Shown here: positions 12,404 to 21,651 of the stretch, piece after piece
Numbering within the stretch: position 1 is the first letter of the stretch
Layout: each line of letters begins with the position of its first letter
Source of the DNA: a virus
Virus record (IMG/VR): IMGVR_UViG_3300042914_002812
Coordinates: 1-38,508 of that record
Direction: 5' to 3' (one strand)
DNA: 38,508 nucleotides
Position numbers and translations under genes: made by a program
The notes under the pieces: generated by a model
Database searches by the model: none
The model's input: only the letters and a program-made list of their open reading frames with translations
What the model was told of the DNA's origin: nothing

Positions 12404-13053
12404 ACGAATGTGCTCCCAACGATTCCGACGCCAGCGATAAACGAAGAGCCCACGCCGATGCGGTAGGACATCCAAGCGGGGATCATGCCGTCGATGAGCT
12501 CCGCGGCTCTTGCTTTTTGCTGCAAGAACTCGGTGTCAGTGAGTGCGCCCTGTTGCACCTGCACGCCTACGATGGCGCGGTTGCTCGTCCACTCGAACCC
12601 AGGTGGGCCTGGATTGACGCCTGGCCAGTACACGACCTCGCCAGCCACTGGCACAAACACCAGCTGCACGAAGCTCGCGCCTAGCAGCTCCTCAAGCGCG
12701 GCGCTCATATCGCCCACGGTCACGCCGATAAGCCCACGCAGCCTCGACGCCACGCGAGCCCTGCGCACCTGCACGCCATCGCTCGAGCTAGGACGGGTGC
12801 GACACGCCGTCTCCCACGACGTCAGCGTCTCGAGCATGCGCGCTGGGATGAGCGAGCACCGCGCGCGCCCAGCTGCCACCCACGCCACAGTCACGCCAAG
12901 CGCCTGCGCCAGCGCCTCGGGGTAGACCTCGGAGTCGGTGGTCACGTCGAGATACGGCGTGAGCGCGTCGAGCAGCGCCTCGTGCTCGAGCTCGACGGTG
13001 TGTTTCTGCCCGCCCCAACGACGAGGAAACGGAGAGCGGCCCCACCTAGCCAT
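12400..13053 (-). CDS. Baseplate/tail protein, YmfQ (DUF2313)-like, gpI position
   Basis: 217 residues. The pattern LLDALTPYL ... LETLTSWETACRTRPSSSDGVQVRRARVASRLRG resembles the DUF2313/YmfQ family, whose members follow baseplate J in Mu-like phages (Mu gp48) and connect fibres to the wedge. The C-terminus (PAWMSYRIGVGSS) is hydrophobic and may sit against the fibre. The gene lies after J and one small gene, the right place for this role. It has a weak Shine-Dalgarno, so it is likely coupled to the gene before it. Confidence 0.6.
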   Translation of the reverse strand: MARWGRSPFPRRWGGQKHTVELEHEALLDALTPYLDVTTDSEVYPEALAQALGVTVAWVAAGRARCSLIPARMLETLTSWETACRTRPSSSDGVQVRRARVASRLRGLIGVTVGDMSAALEELLGASFVQLVFVPVAGEVVYWPGVNPGPPGFEWTSNRAIVGVQVQQGALTDTEFLQQKARAAELIDGMIPAWMSYRIGVGSSFIAGVGIVGSTFV

Positions 13054-13056
13054 GCG

Positions 13057-13539
13057 TCACCAGGCCACCACGCCGACCTTGGTGCCAGCGGTGTAGTCTA
13101 CCAGGGTGCCTGCCATGTCGAACGTGTAGACCGTCGCCACGGCGCCGGAAACGGTGCATTGCACCACGCCTGGCACCGTGCCGCTCTCGACAGTGCCCAG
13201 CGCCTTGAACAGCGAGAACGTTTCCGTCGTGTTGAGCCCGTCAAGGTAGCTCGTCGCAAACGTCGCCGTGTAGGTGCCAGTGCCGGTGCGCACCACGACC
13301 GGTTTCGTGCTCGCTCCGAGTCCGTACTGCTGGCGACAGTTGACGTTGGCCGCCGAGACCGTGCCCGAGGCCACGCACAGAAAGTCAAACACGGCCTTGG
13401 GGCTCGTGCGCGTGCCCTGCGCGGTGTCCTCCGCGTGCCGGTTGTAGTCGTCGGCAGGCTGCTCGTTGACAGGGTTTTCAACGGGCAGCGCGTCTTGGTA
13501 TGGCGCGCCGTACGTGGTGAGGTCTCGCGGTAGCGTCAT
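13057..13539 (-). CDS. Structural protein, 160 residues, unknown
   Basis: Inserted between the J-like and I-like baseplate genes. It starts MTLPRDLTTYGAPYQDALPVE, is Thr/Val/Ala-rich and reads as alternating beta strands after residue 45. It probably forms part of the baseplate or a fibre base. No family is recognised. Its start has no Shine-Dalgarno, consistent with reinitiation after the J gene. Confidence 0.68.
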   Translation of the reverse strand: MTLPRDLTTYGAPYQDALPVENPVNEQPADDYNRHAEDTAQGTRTSPKAVFDFLCVASGTVSAANVNCRQQYGLGASTKPVVVRTGTGTYTATFATSYLDGLNTTETFSLFKALGTVESGTVPGVVQCTVSGAVATVYTFDMAGTLVDYTAGTKVGVVAW

Positions 13540-13543
13540 GGCG

Positions 13544-15073
13544 TCACGTCGTGGGCCGCAGCGCGGCGTGGGCTAGGGTGATGATCTCTGGTGGCTGACT
13601 CGTCGTCGCTGGCACCACGGGGCTCGTGCGCGGCGTGCTGGTACCCTCATCTACTCGAGCCAACCACGACACGTCCTCGATCTCGTCGAAGTTGCCGTCG
13701 AGGTCGCTGAGCACCTGCGAGCTCAGGTTGGCAGGGTTAGCCACGTCGATTGCCGGCTGCCTGCGACCACGAGGCAGGATGTCGGTGCTCGTCGTTTTCT
13801 CGCCCGGTCCCAACGCTCGGATGCTCTGCGCGATGCGTAGGCCGTAGTCGAGGATTCGCGTTGCATCGGGCGAAACGTAGCTGTTGAGCGGCGAGACGGT
13901 GAACCCGCCGTTCACCTGGATCTGCCACGCCGATGCGCTGCCGGCCACGTTGGTGACGACGTACTGACGGAAGCCACCGAACGCGCCTGTGATGCCGTTG
14001 ATCGTGACCACCTTGGCCGGGTCCCAGATCGCAATGTGCTGGCCCACCACTGGAGCAATCACGGTGCGCACGTAGGCCGTCGAGCCGATGAGACCGATGA
14101 CCTTGCCGTCGTCACCACCCATGATGAACGTGCCTCGAGGCCACGGCGAAGCGTCGAGCCAGCCTCCACCACTGCCACCTGCCGTGATGGCGTATGGAAG
14201 GCTGATGCCGATGAGAACGTCGACACGACGAGGCGTGACCGTCGTCACGTTGACCGACTCGTGCCCAGGCAGCTGCGAGGTGATGTAGCTCGCAACGCTC
14301 GAGACGTATTGCGCGTCGACGGTGCGGTTTGCTGCCGTACTCGTGAGCGCCACGTCCACGCTAGCGGGACCTCGAACGGCAGCGTACACGTACGCCTTTT
14401 CGACGGCTGCCGTGGTGGTCTCGGCCCAGGCCTTGACCTGCGCGACGTTGCCGCCGCCCTGCGGAAACGACAGCCGATCAAAGAGGCGCTGACGTAGCAC
14501 CTCCTCGGAGTCCGCATCGCTGCCGCCAGTCAGCCCACCGCTCACCGTGCACGTGGGTAGCAAGAACCCGATCGACGCGCTGTCCCACGTACACGCCACG
14601 CCCGCACCAAGGTTGCTCGAGGCGCCACCCTCTTGCGCGATGACAGGCACGAGCGCGCCGTTGGCCACCGCCACGCTGGTGCCGGTGGTCTGGTACTTGA
14701 TGCCGCTCGGGCTCGTTAGCACGTAGCCCGCGGGGATGGTCACAGTGCCCGACGACACTTGGATCGCCACGTTACCCGCCGCGGGGCTCGCCTCGCGCCT
14801 GGTGACGCCGTACACGCTCGCCAGGTCCTCGAGATACTGACCAGTGGCCTCGGTCGGCGAGAGCTGCGCGATGGTCGCCTGCAAGTTGGCAAACGCGATG
14901 CTTGCTCGCTTGGCGAGGGCATCGTGGCGGATGTAGTGGTCGCTTCCAGGCAGCACGTTGGCCGAGATGCCACGGCGCGCAAAGCCCAGCACCACGGTGC
15001 GCAAGAGCGCCGCGCGCAGCTCGGACGGTGTCGGGTAGTTTGCTTGATCGACCTCGGGAAGCGCCATGGTCAC
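13544..15073 (-). CDS. Baseplate J/gp47-like protein
   Basis: 509 residues from GTG 15073 (GTGA overlap); ATG 15067 is an alternative. It has the hallmarks of baseplate protein J: a helical N-terminus with a loading region (SPTEATGQYLEDLASVYGVTR, residues about 70-90), a beta domain with TIPAGYVLTSPSGIKYQT, a GGSDADSEEVLRQRLFDR segment (the standard J motif with an acidic-Arg turn, about 188-205) and GPASVDVALTSTAAN. J forms the wedge that surrounds the hub. The order W-J-(x)-I found here matches P2 and Mu. Confidence 0.85.
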   Translation of the reverse strand: MTMALPEVDQANYPTPSELRAALLRTVVLGFARRGISANVLPGSDHYIRHDALAKRASIAFANLQATIAQLSPTEATGQYLEDLASVYGVTRREASPAAGNVAIQVSSGTVTIPAGYVLTSPSGIKYQTTGTSVAVANGALVPVIAQEGGASSNLGAGVACTWDSASIGFLLPTCTVSGGLTGGSDADSEEVLRQRLFDRLSFPQGGGNVAQVKAWAETTTAAVEKAYVYAAVRGPASVDVALTSTAANRTVDAQYVSSVASYITSQLPGHESVNVTTVTPRRVDVLIGISLPYAITAGGSGGGWLDASPWPRGTFIMGGDDGKVIGLIGSTAYVRTVIAPVVGQHIAIWDPAKVVTINGITGAFGGFRQYVVTNVAGSASAWQIQVNGGFTVSPLNSYVSPDATRILDYGLRIAQSIRALGPGEKTTSTDILPRGRRQPAIDVANPANLSSQVLSDLDGNFDEIEDVSWLARVDEGTSTPRTSPVVPATTSQPPEIITLAHAALRPTT

Positions 15074-15498
15074 TCACTCAGGGCCGCAAGGGCCGTCTGT
15101 TTCGTGCGGGTCTTGAGGTTGGTGAATGTCACGCGCGCCGCAAGCTGTCCAGCGCGCTCGGACACCACGTCGACCTGGTCAAGGGTGATGGAGCGCTCGA
15201 CGTTGATCATATCGCTGAGCGCCGCGATGACGGCCTCTCGAATGCTCGCTATGGCCCGCGGCGTGATCTTCGGCGGCACTCGCACGGCGCCGCTCACGAG
15301 CAGCACCACGCGCTGACCTGTGTCGTCCATGCCCTCGAATCCGCCCTGCGCGTTGCCCACGTAGCGCTGCGTCACGAAGTCGATGCGCCTCGAGCTGGTC
15401 AGCGTCGTCGGCGGCTTTGCGTTGGCCGCTTCGGGCACCGCGTACCCTGCCGTGACCACGCCGAACGGGCCCACGCCCATGGCTGAGTAGATGCTCAT
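15070..15498 (-). CDS. Baseplate wedge protein, gp25/GPW-like
   Basis: 142 residues. By gene order (V-like, then this, then J-like) and by its segment RAIASIREAVIAALSDMINVERSITL (a helix rich in Ile/Ala/Arg, then DQVDVVSER) it matches the W/gp25 wedge protein that primes J assembly. The N-terminus carries YVGNAQGGFEGMDDTGQR, a loop rich in Gly. The similarity is not strong enough to name without a profile search. Confidence 0.6.
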   Translation of the reverse strand: MSIYSAMGVGPFGVVTAGYAVPEAANAKPPTTLTSSRRIDFVTQRYVGNAQGGFEGMDDTGQRVVLLVSGAVRVPPKITPRAIASIREAVIAALSDMINVERSITLDQVDVVSERAGQLAARVTFTNLKTRTKQTALAALSE

Positions 15499-16184
15499 GG
15501 CAGCGCGTACACCCTCGTCGATGGCACCGTACCAGGCCCCGACTGGATAGCGACAGGCAGCAGCGCGCCAGATGGTGCACCCGCCGTCACCTCAAACACA
15601 GGCACCCCGCCAAACGTCACGGTGACGTTGCCGCTAGGTGCGATGGTTAGCTCGGTGGCGCCCACGGCTGCAGTGATACCAGAGCTCGCGCTCACTGTCG
15701 CGGTCGAGCTGCCTGCTGTTACCGTCGTCGAGTCGCCGCTGATGCTCACGCTCGTTGCCTGAGCGTTCTCGAGCAAGATGGTGTCGTTTGGCCCGTCGAG
15801 CACGACCTGTACGGGGTTGCCCGCGTTCTCGGTGTAGAGCTCGACCACCTCGCTCTGCTTGACGATGCGGATGCGCGGCGCTCCATCGGTCACGATAGCT
15901 CGGTCGCCTGGAGCTAGCGCGCCAGCCTTGCTCGCGATGCGATTGTCCCGGCACGCGAACACGCGCTTCATGTTGCCGTCGACCAGGTACAGCGCGCGGC
16001 ATGCCGAGCCCTGCGACGCCGCGTTGGGCACGGCGATGTACCCATCGGGGCCCCACATCGCTGCATCTGCGCCCCAGCCGTCCCCATCGATGCTATCGCC
16101 GATCGTGACGTAGACCTCGCCGGACGATACCTGCGAGCCGAGCACATCCGAGATGTCGGTGAGGTAGTCTGCGTTGCGCGGCAT
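15495..16184 (-). CDS. Baseplate spike protein V (Mu gp45-like)
   Basis: 229 residues from ATG 16184. It is positioned between the hub-like gene set and the W-like gene, where the spike is encoded. Residues 1-60 contain an OB-like start (DYLTDISDVLGSQVSSGEVYVTIG); a central region has GDRAIVTDGAPRIRIVKQSE; the C-terminal half is a Thr/Ser/Ala-rich repeat with SVSISGDSTTVTAGSS, typical of the beta-helical spike of membrane-piercing proteins. The spike would be tail-tip located and act in penetration. Confidence 0.7.
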   Translation of the reverse strand: MPRNADYLTDISDVLGSQVSSGEVYVTIGDSIDGDGWGADAAMWGPDGYIAVPNAASQGSACRALYLVDGNMKRVFACRDNRIASKAGALAPGDRAIVTDGAPRIRIVKQSEVVELYTENAGNPVQVVLDGPNDTILLENAQATSVSISGDSTTVTAGSSTATVSASSGITAAVGATELTIAPSGNVTVTFGGVPVFEVTAGAPSGALLPVAIQSGPGTVPSTRVYALP

Positions 16185-16185
16185 G

Positions 16186-16671
16186 TTAGGCCCCCACCTG
16201 GAGTGCCGACCAGAGGTCGATCCACTGGATGGCGAAGTCGGAAGGTCGCTGAATGTAGAAGTGCAGGTATTTACACACCGTGTCGAGCTTGGCCTGGCTG
16301 TCAATCGGGTCTTGCCCGGATGGCCCCACGATGCTCCCAAACTGGGCGATGCCCGCGGCGCTGACCGAGATCTCCCACCCCCCGATGCTGGCGGGATCTT
16401 CGATGAGCGTAAACAGCGGCGACGAGCTCTCGCGACGCTGCGACAGATAGGCTCGATACGCAGGTGGTCCCGCCACGTTGCCCGAGATATAAAACACCAG
16501 CGGAAACGAGAACGGCACGGTCGGCGCGCGCGTGGGCAGGTTGGTGAATCCTGCATCGAAACCGTTGGCTCGCACGAGACTCGACGGATAGACCTCATAC
16601 CCATCGTTGCCGATGGCCTTGCTCTGCGAGAACGCGTAGCGGAAGTCGCTGTAGCTGCTCAGGATCGTCAT
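16186..16671 (-). CDS. Virion protein of the baseplate hub region, unknown
   Basis: 161 residues between the P-like hub and the V-like spike, an extra gene compared with P2 and Mu. It starts MTILSSYSDFRYAFSQSKAIG, has a hydrophobic core (FSFPLVFYISG, residues 54-64) and ends in YIQRPSDFAIQWIDLWSALQ. Probably a hub or spike accessory. It has a Shine-Dalgarno GAGG five bases upstream. Family unknown. Confidence 0.68.
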   Translation of the reverse strand: MTILSSYSDFRYAFSQSKAIGNDGYEVYPSSLVRANGFDAGFTNLPTRAPTVPFSFPLVFYISGNVAGPPAYRAYLSQRRESSSPLFTLIEDPASIGGWEISVSAAGIAQFGSIVGPSGQDPIDSQAKLDTVCKYLHFYIQRPSDFAIQWIDLWSALQVGA

Positions 16672-16678
16672 GGCTGCC

Positions 16679-17866
16679 TCACTGCGGGAGCTCTCCTAGC
16701 ACGAGCGCTCCGATAGGGATGAGCTTGAGGCGCGTTCGCTGACCAGCTGTGCGATCCTGCGACAGCTCGCGCTCAAGAATCCACATCGGTTCGTTGATGC
16801 CAAACGCGTCGCACACTACCTGCGCCACCGTATCGACCTGCCAAACAGCGCCAGTCGCAGACACGACGCCAGGCACCTCGCACATGAACTGATAGGCGTT
16901 GATGGCCGGCAAACTAAGCGCAAGCGTCGCAAGGTTCTTGCTGCGCTGAAGGTCGCGCGCGGTCTTGTCCTTGATGATGCGAGGCTTGTACAGTTGCTGC
17001 GTGGACGAGTACGCGCTGCGAGCTGGAAGGACGCTCGCAGGCACGGTGACGTCGGGCTCTGCGACAGTCTGCACGGCCTGTTGCTCTGCTCGAGTGCCGC
17101 GCACGCGCACCTCGGAGAACTGACCGTCATTCGTTGAGTTGTCGCTGCACGTGAGCATCACGTCCGCATCGGTCGGATACCGCCCGTTGAAGCTTTGCGC
17201 GACCGTGTAGAGCGGAGCTTGCGCGTAGTCAGGCGCGCAAACGAGAAGCTTTGCGTCGTAGCTCTGCCGCAGCACCACGCCGAGCCGGTTGACGATGCGC
17301 GCGCAAAACGCATAGGCCGTTTCGCCCTCTTGCGCTTGGCAATCTTGATGCTTGAGCGCAGCGACTGGCACGCCAGTGCCTCGACCGGAAACAGGTTTTC
17401 CGCTGGCAGCATACACGCTCGCGCTGTTGTCGCCGATGACCGTGCTGAAGCCGAACGGAGCCATCACCTGGAGAATCAGATCGGCGACAGGCACATCGGT
17501 TTTTGCGCTAAAGGTCAAGCGCGGATTCACGCTTGCCTCATACGCGGCATGCAGTAGCGTCTTGGCAGTGCATGCGAACACGGCTCCGTTTTGCCTCGTC
17601 AACGTGCGCCGCACGCCAGAGATGATGTACACGCCTTGAATGGCGCCATTGACGTAGATCAGCACCAGCTGACCCTTCACGAGAAGCTGGTTGATGCGAG
17701 GCAACGTGTCTCGCGTCGGGATTGTCTCGAACACCAGATCGCCCACTGGATCGGTGAACGTCTCGCGCATGGAAAACGACGTCCACGAATCGATAACGAT
17801 CTGCTGATCCTCAAACGCGCGCATCTCGACGACAACGCGCTGCCCGCTGTAGGTTTGCGTGGCCAT
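16679..17866 (-). CDS. Baseplate hub protein, Mu gpP (gp44)-like
   Basis: 395 residues. The N-terminus has a strand-rich start (TYSGQRVVVEMRAFEDQQIVIDSW), then the hub-like segment FTDPVGDLVFET, a GVYIISGVRRTL hairpin, and a lower domain with AYAFCARIVNRLGVVLRQ (about residues 183-200), the region that recalls late-control/hub proteins gpD and gpP. It closes the tail tube and joins the spike. Order N-P-V matches phage Mu. TGATG overlap with the N-like gene. Confidence 0.75.
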   Translation of the reverse strand: MATQTYSGQRVVVEMRAFEDQQIVIDSWTSFSMRETFTDPVGDLVFETIPTRDTLPRINQLLVKGQLVLIYVNGAIQGVYIISGVRRTLTRQNGAVFACTAKTLLHAAYEASVNPRLTFSAKTDVPVADLILQVMAPFGFSTVIGDNSASVYAASGKPVSGRGTGVPVAALKHQDCQAQEGETAYAFCARIVNRLGVVLRQSYDAKLLVCAPDYAQAPLYTVAQSFNGRYPTDADVMLTCSDNSTNDGQFSEVRVRGTRAEQQAVQTVAEPDVTVPASVLPARSAYSSTQQLYKPRIIKDKTARDLQRSKNLATLALSLPAINAYQFMCEVPGVVSATGAVWQVDTVAQVVCDAFGINEPMWILERELSQDRTAGQRTRLKLIPIGALVLGELPQ

Positions 17867-18747
17867 CAGCCGTAGAACGCGAGCGACGTGCCCGCCTTGA
17901 TGATGGGTCCAGTCACCAGACCCGAGTTGAGGCCAAGCGCATCCTCAAACGTGTTGCCGTAGAGCTTCGCGAACGCGTCAAGCGAGATGTCGTTGGGCAA
18001 GGTGATTTGCTGCACGTTGCGGTAGTTTTGCGACGCGCCCGTGGCAGCCTGTGCGCGCAGACCCATCGTCAGGCACTCTGACAGCCACTCGACCGGCACG
18101 TCGCGCAAAACATCCCGCAGAGCCACATTGACCGAGACCGTGTCGGCGTAGCCAGCGATGCGCTCGGCCTCGCGCGTATAGTCAAGGCTCTGCGTTGGCA
18201 GCGTGCCTAGGTTGTTGACCGCAAGCTCGAACGACTCGAACCCGAGGCCTTCTGGCACCTCATAGCCCGTGAGCTGCATGGCCTGGTCGAGTGCCTTGCC
18301 GTAGACCTTGGGCGAGAGCTCGGAGCCTGGCAGTCGCACCGTCAGCTCGGTCGGGTCAAAGAAGCTCTCGGCCCATGTGACTTGGAGCGTGATGCCTCCG
18401 CGGTCCTTCGACGGGTCCACGGTGGCCGACCAGGTCATGACGCGGGCGAAGATGTTGCCCAGCACCGGATGCGATAGGCCGTCAATCTTGCCGTTCTCGA
18501 GCGCGTCTAGCCACTTCTCCAGCCTTGCTGGGAGCAGGTCAGACGCGATGGTGTTATTGAACACCAGCGTCGCGCGGATGCTGTACGGCGTGCGGCCAGT
18601 GTTGTCGTGCGCGGCGCCATCGACGTATGGATACTTGCGCTCGGCCTGGTCGTGCCCGCCGTCGAATGACGTCTCAATGCACGGTGCCGTAAGCGCGCCC
18701 CACGTAATCTCTTGGAGATTGCCGATCCAGTCGTATGCGCCGGACAT
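17866..18747 (-). CDS. DNA circularisation / tail protein, Mu gpN-like
   Basis: 293 residues. ATG 18747 is chosen over an upstream TTG because GGAGG lies nine bases away. Residues about 30-70 carry ERKYPYVDGAAHDNTGRTP, which fits the HEYPYRD...GR signature of the DNA circularisation N-terminal family (Mu gpN), and AESFFDPTELTV around 125-140. In Mu this protein is a tail component at the tube/baseplate interface. It lies between the tape measure and the P-like hub, as in Mu. Confidence 0.8.
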   Translation of the reverse strand: MSGAYDWIGNLQEITWGALTAPCIETSFDGGHDQAERKYPYVDGAAHDNTGRTPYSIRATLVFNNTIASDLLPARLEKWLDALENGKIDGLSHPVLGNIFARVMTWSATVDPSKDRGGITLQVTWAESFFDPTELTVRLPGSELSPKVYGKALDQAMQLTGYEVPEGLGFESFELAVNNLGTLPTQSLDYTREAERIAGYADTVSVNVALRDVLRDVPVEWLSECLTMGLRAQAATGASQNYRNVQQITLPNDISLDAFAKLYGNTFEDALGLNSGLVTGPIIKAGTSLAFYG

Positions 18748-18749
18748 GG

Positions 18750-21281
18750 TCAAACGCCTCCAGGCGTGCCGGTCACGTTGGCCTTGCCAGCTGCGCCTAC
18801 GGTGTTGAGCGCGGTAGCTGCGCCGTTGGCGGCTGCCACCAACTGCTCGAATGCCTGCGAGTATTCGGCGCCTTTGCCTCCGACTGATTCGGCCATCGGC
18901 TTGTCGCCTTGCCTAAACTGCTTGAGGTAATCCTCGCCTGTTTTGGGCTTGTAGCTTTGCAAGAAGTACGTCTCTTCGCCGAGACGATTGATCAAGTCTT
19001 GCTGTGCAGAAGATTGAAACATCCTAGCGAATGAGTTTTGATAAGCAGCGGAGTCTTGTCGGATGACATCATACGTCAATCCAGCTTCGCCAGCGTCTTT
19101 GCCTGTCTTGACCATTTCCTCAATGAAGCTTTTCCGCGTCATGTACCGCTCTTTGGTCTTGACGCCGCCTTGCTCCGAAACTGGCTTAAACATCTCGCCT
19201 TTGATGCGGTCGACCTCCTGCTTTGCGGCCATGTGTTCGGCTGCAATGCGTTGGCCTTGCTCGGATGACATGCGCGTTTCTGGGTCGAGTTCCGCAAATT
19301 GCTTTTCCAGCTTCGACTTCTTTGCCTCGGCTGTTTCAAGTTGCTTCTGCAGGCTTGGTTTTTTCTTCTCAAAACCAAGCTTTTCCGCAATATCGGCAAT
19401 GGCTCCCATGTTTTCCGAGATAACGTCGGCGGCAAACTCCAGCGCATCTGTGACTGCGTCAATAGCGCCGCTTTTTTCCAGCCTGTTGAACATGTCAAAC
19501 AGGGCTGGAAGAATCTTCGCGGTCACCTTGCCTGTGGCATTTTCCCACGCCGCGCTTATTCGTGCAGAGGTGCTTTGCTGAGCTGCCGCTGCAGCCTCTT
19601 CGATTGTTGTGCGAGCGCTTGTCACCCTTGCCGCATCTTCGAGCTCTTTGCGCACTGCCTCAGCAGCCTTGTTCAAGTCCTTGCTGCGCATCATTTCTTC
19701 GTCGAACTTTGCCGACAGAATATTGATGATGGGATCGGCTTGCGCGCCGAACATCTTGCCGAGCTTGGTCTTGTCGCCCTCTGTTTTCTTGAACGATTCG
19801 ACGAGCACGTCGTTCGTGTTCCGAAGCTGACGGTTTTTCGTGCCTGCAACGAATACATCAACACCAGACTTCTTGAACACGTCGGCATGTGAGGTCATGG
19901 CGCGGAACACGTTTTCTATCGCTGTCGTTGCTTGCTCAGAGGTGCCTCCACCTTTGCGAGCAATCTGTGCGAGCGCACCGACCTGAGCCACGCCCTTGAC
20001 GCTCTTGTCTACGTTGGCGCCTGCAGCGGCTGCGCTGATGCGGCCCATGAGCGACGCCATGTCCTTGAGCTCAAACTGACCTTGTGCGCCTTGAATGGCC
20101 AGCACCGAAAGCGCGTCGGCCATGTCCTCCGCGCCCTTGATGTCCATGTTATTCGACAGCGCAGCCGCAGCCTCGGCCACGTCTTGAATGTTGGCGCCAG
20201 CGCCGCTTGCTACCGTCGCAAGGCTCTTGAGTGTGCTCACGTCGAGCACCTGCCCAGTGGCGCCCTGGAAAGCCAACGTCGCCTGCGCCAAGCCGGCCGC
20301 CGTCTGGCCTGGCATCTCGCCCGCGGCCTCGTACATGTTCTGCCTGACTGTGCGAGCGTCGAGCATCTTGCCACCAGCTAGCCGCGAGTTGATTGCCACG
20401 CGGCGCGCCATCTCGTCGACCTCCATGCTCTGCGCGGTCATGCCGCCAATGATGCCAACGGTGCCCATGATACCAGCACCAGCCATGCCGAGTGCCGCCA
20501 TGCCTACCTCGCCAGCAAACTGCTTGCGAGCCTGCGACTTAGCCTTGCGACGGGCAGCGGCTTCTTGCTCTCGGTCAAACTGCAGCTCGCGATCCAAGTC
20601 CATCATGGCTTGGTGCTCTGCAGGCGTCATGGGCCCAGCGCCACGCTCTGCGATCTTGCGCTGAAGCAATGCTTTTCGCTTTGCTGCATCGCTACCTTCG
20701 CCACCTCCGCCAGCACCAGCACCGCCACCGCCGCCGCCGCCACGGCCGCCGCCACCTCCGCCACCACGGCCACCGCCACCACCACCCGCACCGCCGCCAC
20801 CGGCTCCACCCCGAGCTCCGCGACCGCCACCAGCGCCGCCACCGTCAGCACCACCGCCACCAGCTCCACCACCGGCCTCGCCTGTGATGCGTGCGATAGC
20901 TCGCGAGGTCGCTGCGGCACGTTCTCGAGCTGTAACCTCGCGAGCGCGCTGCTCGGAAAGGATGACGCGCGTCTTTTCTTTTTCGGCGCGTCGAACCTGC
21001 AGGATCTCTTCGTCGGAGCGCCGCTTCACCTGCTTGATTGACTCGCGCGTCATGTTTGCTTGAGCGCGCAAGTCGTTGTCGGCTCTGATCTCTTCGACGC
21101 TCTTGCCCACTCGCACGCGTTTTTGCGCGCGGTCCATGTGCTGCACCTGAGCGTTGGCCATGCGTTTCGCCGACTGCTCGGCCTTGACGGCGGCTTGCTC
21201 CGCTGCCGTGGTGATCTTCTTGTACGCCTTGATCACCTCATCAGCGCCCGAGGCGACGAACTGGTACCGAATGACGGCCAT
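18750..21281 (-). CDS. Tail tape measure protein
   Basis: 843 residues. Features: an N-terminal coiled-coil region (10-130), a 63-residue Gly/Ala/Arg-rich linker (134-196, bases 20694-20882), then a hydrophobic membrane-like segment (EVGMAALGMAGAGIMGTVGIIGGM), and a TP901-type tape measure core with ISAAAAGANVDKSVKGVAQVG and GTSEQATTAIENVFRAM. The C-terminal third is charged, with long helices (LETAEAKKSKLEKQFAEL). It sets tail length and is injected with DNA. The Gly-rich stretch is unusually long for this family. Confidence 0.9.
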   Translation of the reverse strand: MAVIRYQFVASGADEVIKAYKKITTAAEQAAVKAEQSAKRMANAQVQHMDRAQKRVRVGKSVEEIRADNDLRAQANMTRESIKQVKRRSDEEILQVRRAEKEKTRVILSEQRAREVTARERAAATSRAIARITGEAGGGAGGGGADGGGAGGGRGARGGAGGGGAGGGGGGRGGGGGGGRGGGGGGGAGAGGGGEGSDAAKRKALLQRKIAERGAGPMTPAEHQAMMDLDRELQFDREQEAAARRKAKSQARKQFAGEVGMAALGMAGAGIMGTVGIIGGMTAQSMEVDEMARRVAINSRLAGGKMLDARTVRQNMYEAAGEMPGQTAAGLAQATLAFQGATGQVLDVSTLKSLATVASGAGANIQDVAEAAAALSNNMDIKGAEDMADALSVLAIQGAQGQFELKDMASLMGRISAAAAGANVDKSVKGVAQVGALAQIARKGGGTSEQATTAIENVFRAMTSHADVFKKSGVDVFVAGTKNRQLRNTNDVLVESFKKTEGDKTKLGKMFGAQADPIINILSAKFDEEMMRSKDLNKAAEAVRKELEDAARVTSARTTIEEAAAAAQQSTSARISAAWENATGKVTAKILPALFDMFNRLEKSGAIDAVTDALEFAADVISENMGAIADIAEKLGFEKKKPSLQKQLETAEAKKSKLEKQFAELDPETRMSSEQGQRIAAEHMAAKQEVDRIKGEMFKPVSEQGGVKTKERYMTRKSFIEEMVKTGKDAGEAGLTYDVIRQDSAAYQNSFARMFQSSAQQDLINRLGEETYFLQSYKPKTGEDYLKQFRQGDKPMAESVGGKGAEYSQAFEQLVAAANGAATALNTVGAAGKANVTGTPGGV
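20694..20882 (-). repeat. Low-complexity glycine codon tract inside the tape measure gene
   Basis: On the plus strand these bases read as irregular runs of ccgccacc and related triplets; on the coding strand they give Gly, Ala and Arg. Slippage-prone, so its length could vary between related phages. Confidence 0.85.
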
Positions 21282-21282
21282 G

Positions 21283-21642
21283 TCACTTCACCAAGCCTTC
21301 TAGCGCCACGACCACGGCGCCCGTGGCTTGTGTGGCGAGCTGGTCAATCTGCATGAGGCCTCGGTTATTCACAAAGCTCGCGTAGGCCATGCTGCCCTTT
21401 GGGTTAGGCGCAAACGGCCCAGCAACGAACTCGACAGCGGGATCGGAGATGTCCCACGCCTTGACCACGGTGCTCGCCTCGAGGTAGCCCGTGCGGTTTT
21501 GATACGCGTGCGAGCGTCGCTCCTGCTCGGCAAACGGAGCCACGGCGTTGAACATCGCACGCTCGACGTTGCCGTGCGACAACGCCTTGATAGCTGCCGC
21601 CGAGCTCGCCTGCAGGCTCGATAGGTCGATGGTCACGCGCAC
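21283..21642 (-). CDS. HK97 gp10-like tail component
   Basis: 119 residues from GTG 21642 (GTG 21636 is an alternative). The motif HAYQNRTGYLEAST around residues 45-58 matches the HPYxNRTGxLExS signature of HK97 gp10-like tail completion proteins. The C-terminus is hydrophobic (ATGAVVVALEGLV). Its place between the chaperone-position genes and the tape measure is unusual, since such proteins are normally found near the neck genes. No strong Shine-Dalgarno is evident. Confidence 0.65.
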   Translation of the reverse strand: MRVTIDLSSLQASSAAAIKALSHGNVERAMFNAVAPFAEQERRSHAYQNRTGYLEASTVVKAWDISDPAVEFVAGPFAPNPKGSMAYASFVNNRGLMQIDQLATQATGAVVVALEGLVK

Positions 21643-21651
21643 AGTCCTACC

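Noticed and set aside
20694-20882. CRISPR-like or other tandem DNA repeat
   Set aside because: The repeats are irregular triplets coding for Gly within the tape measure frame; there are no equal spacers or direct repeats of CRISPR size.
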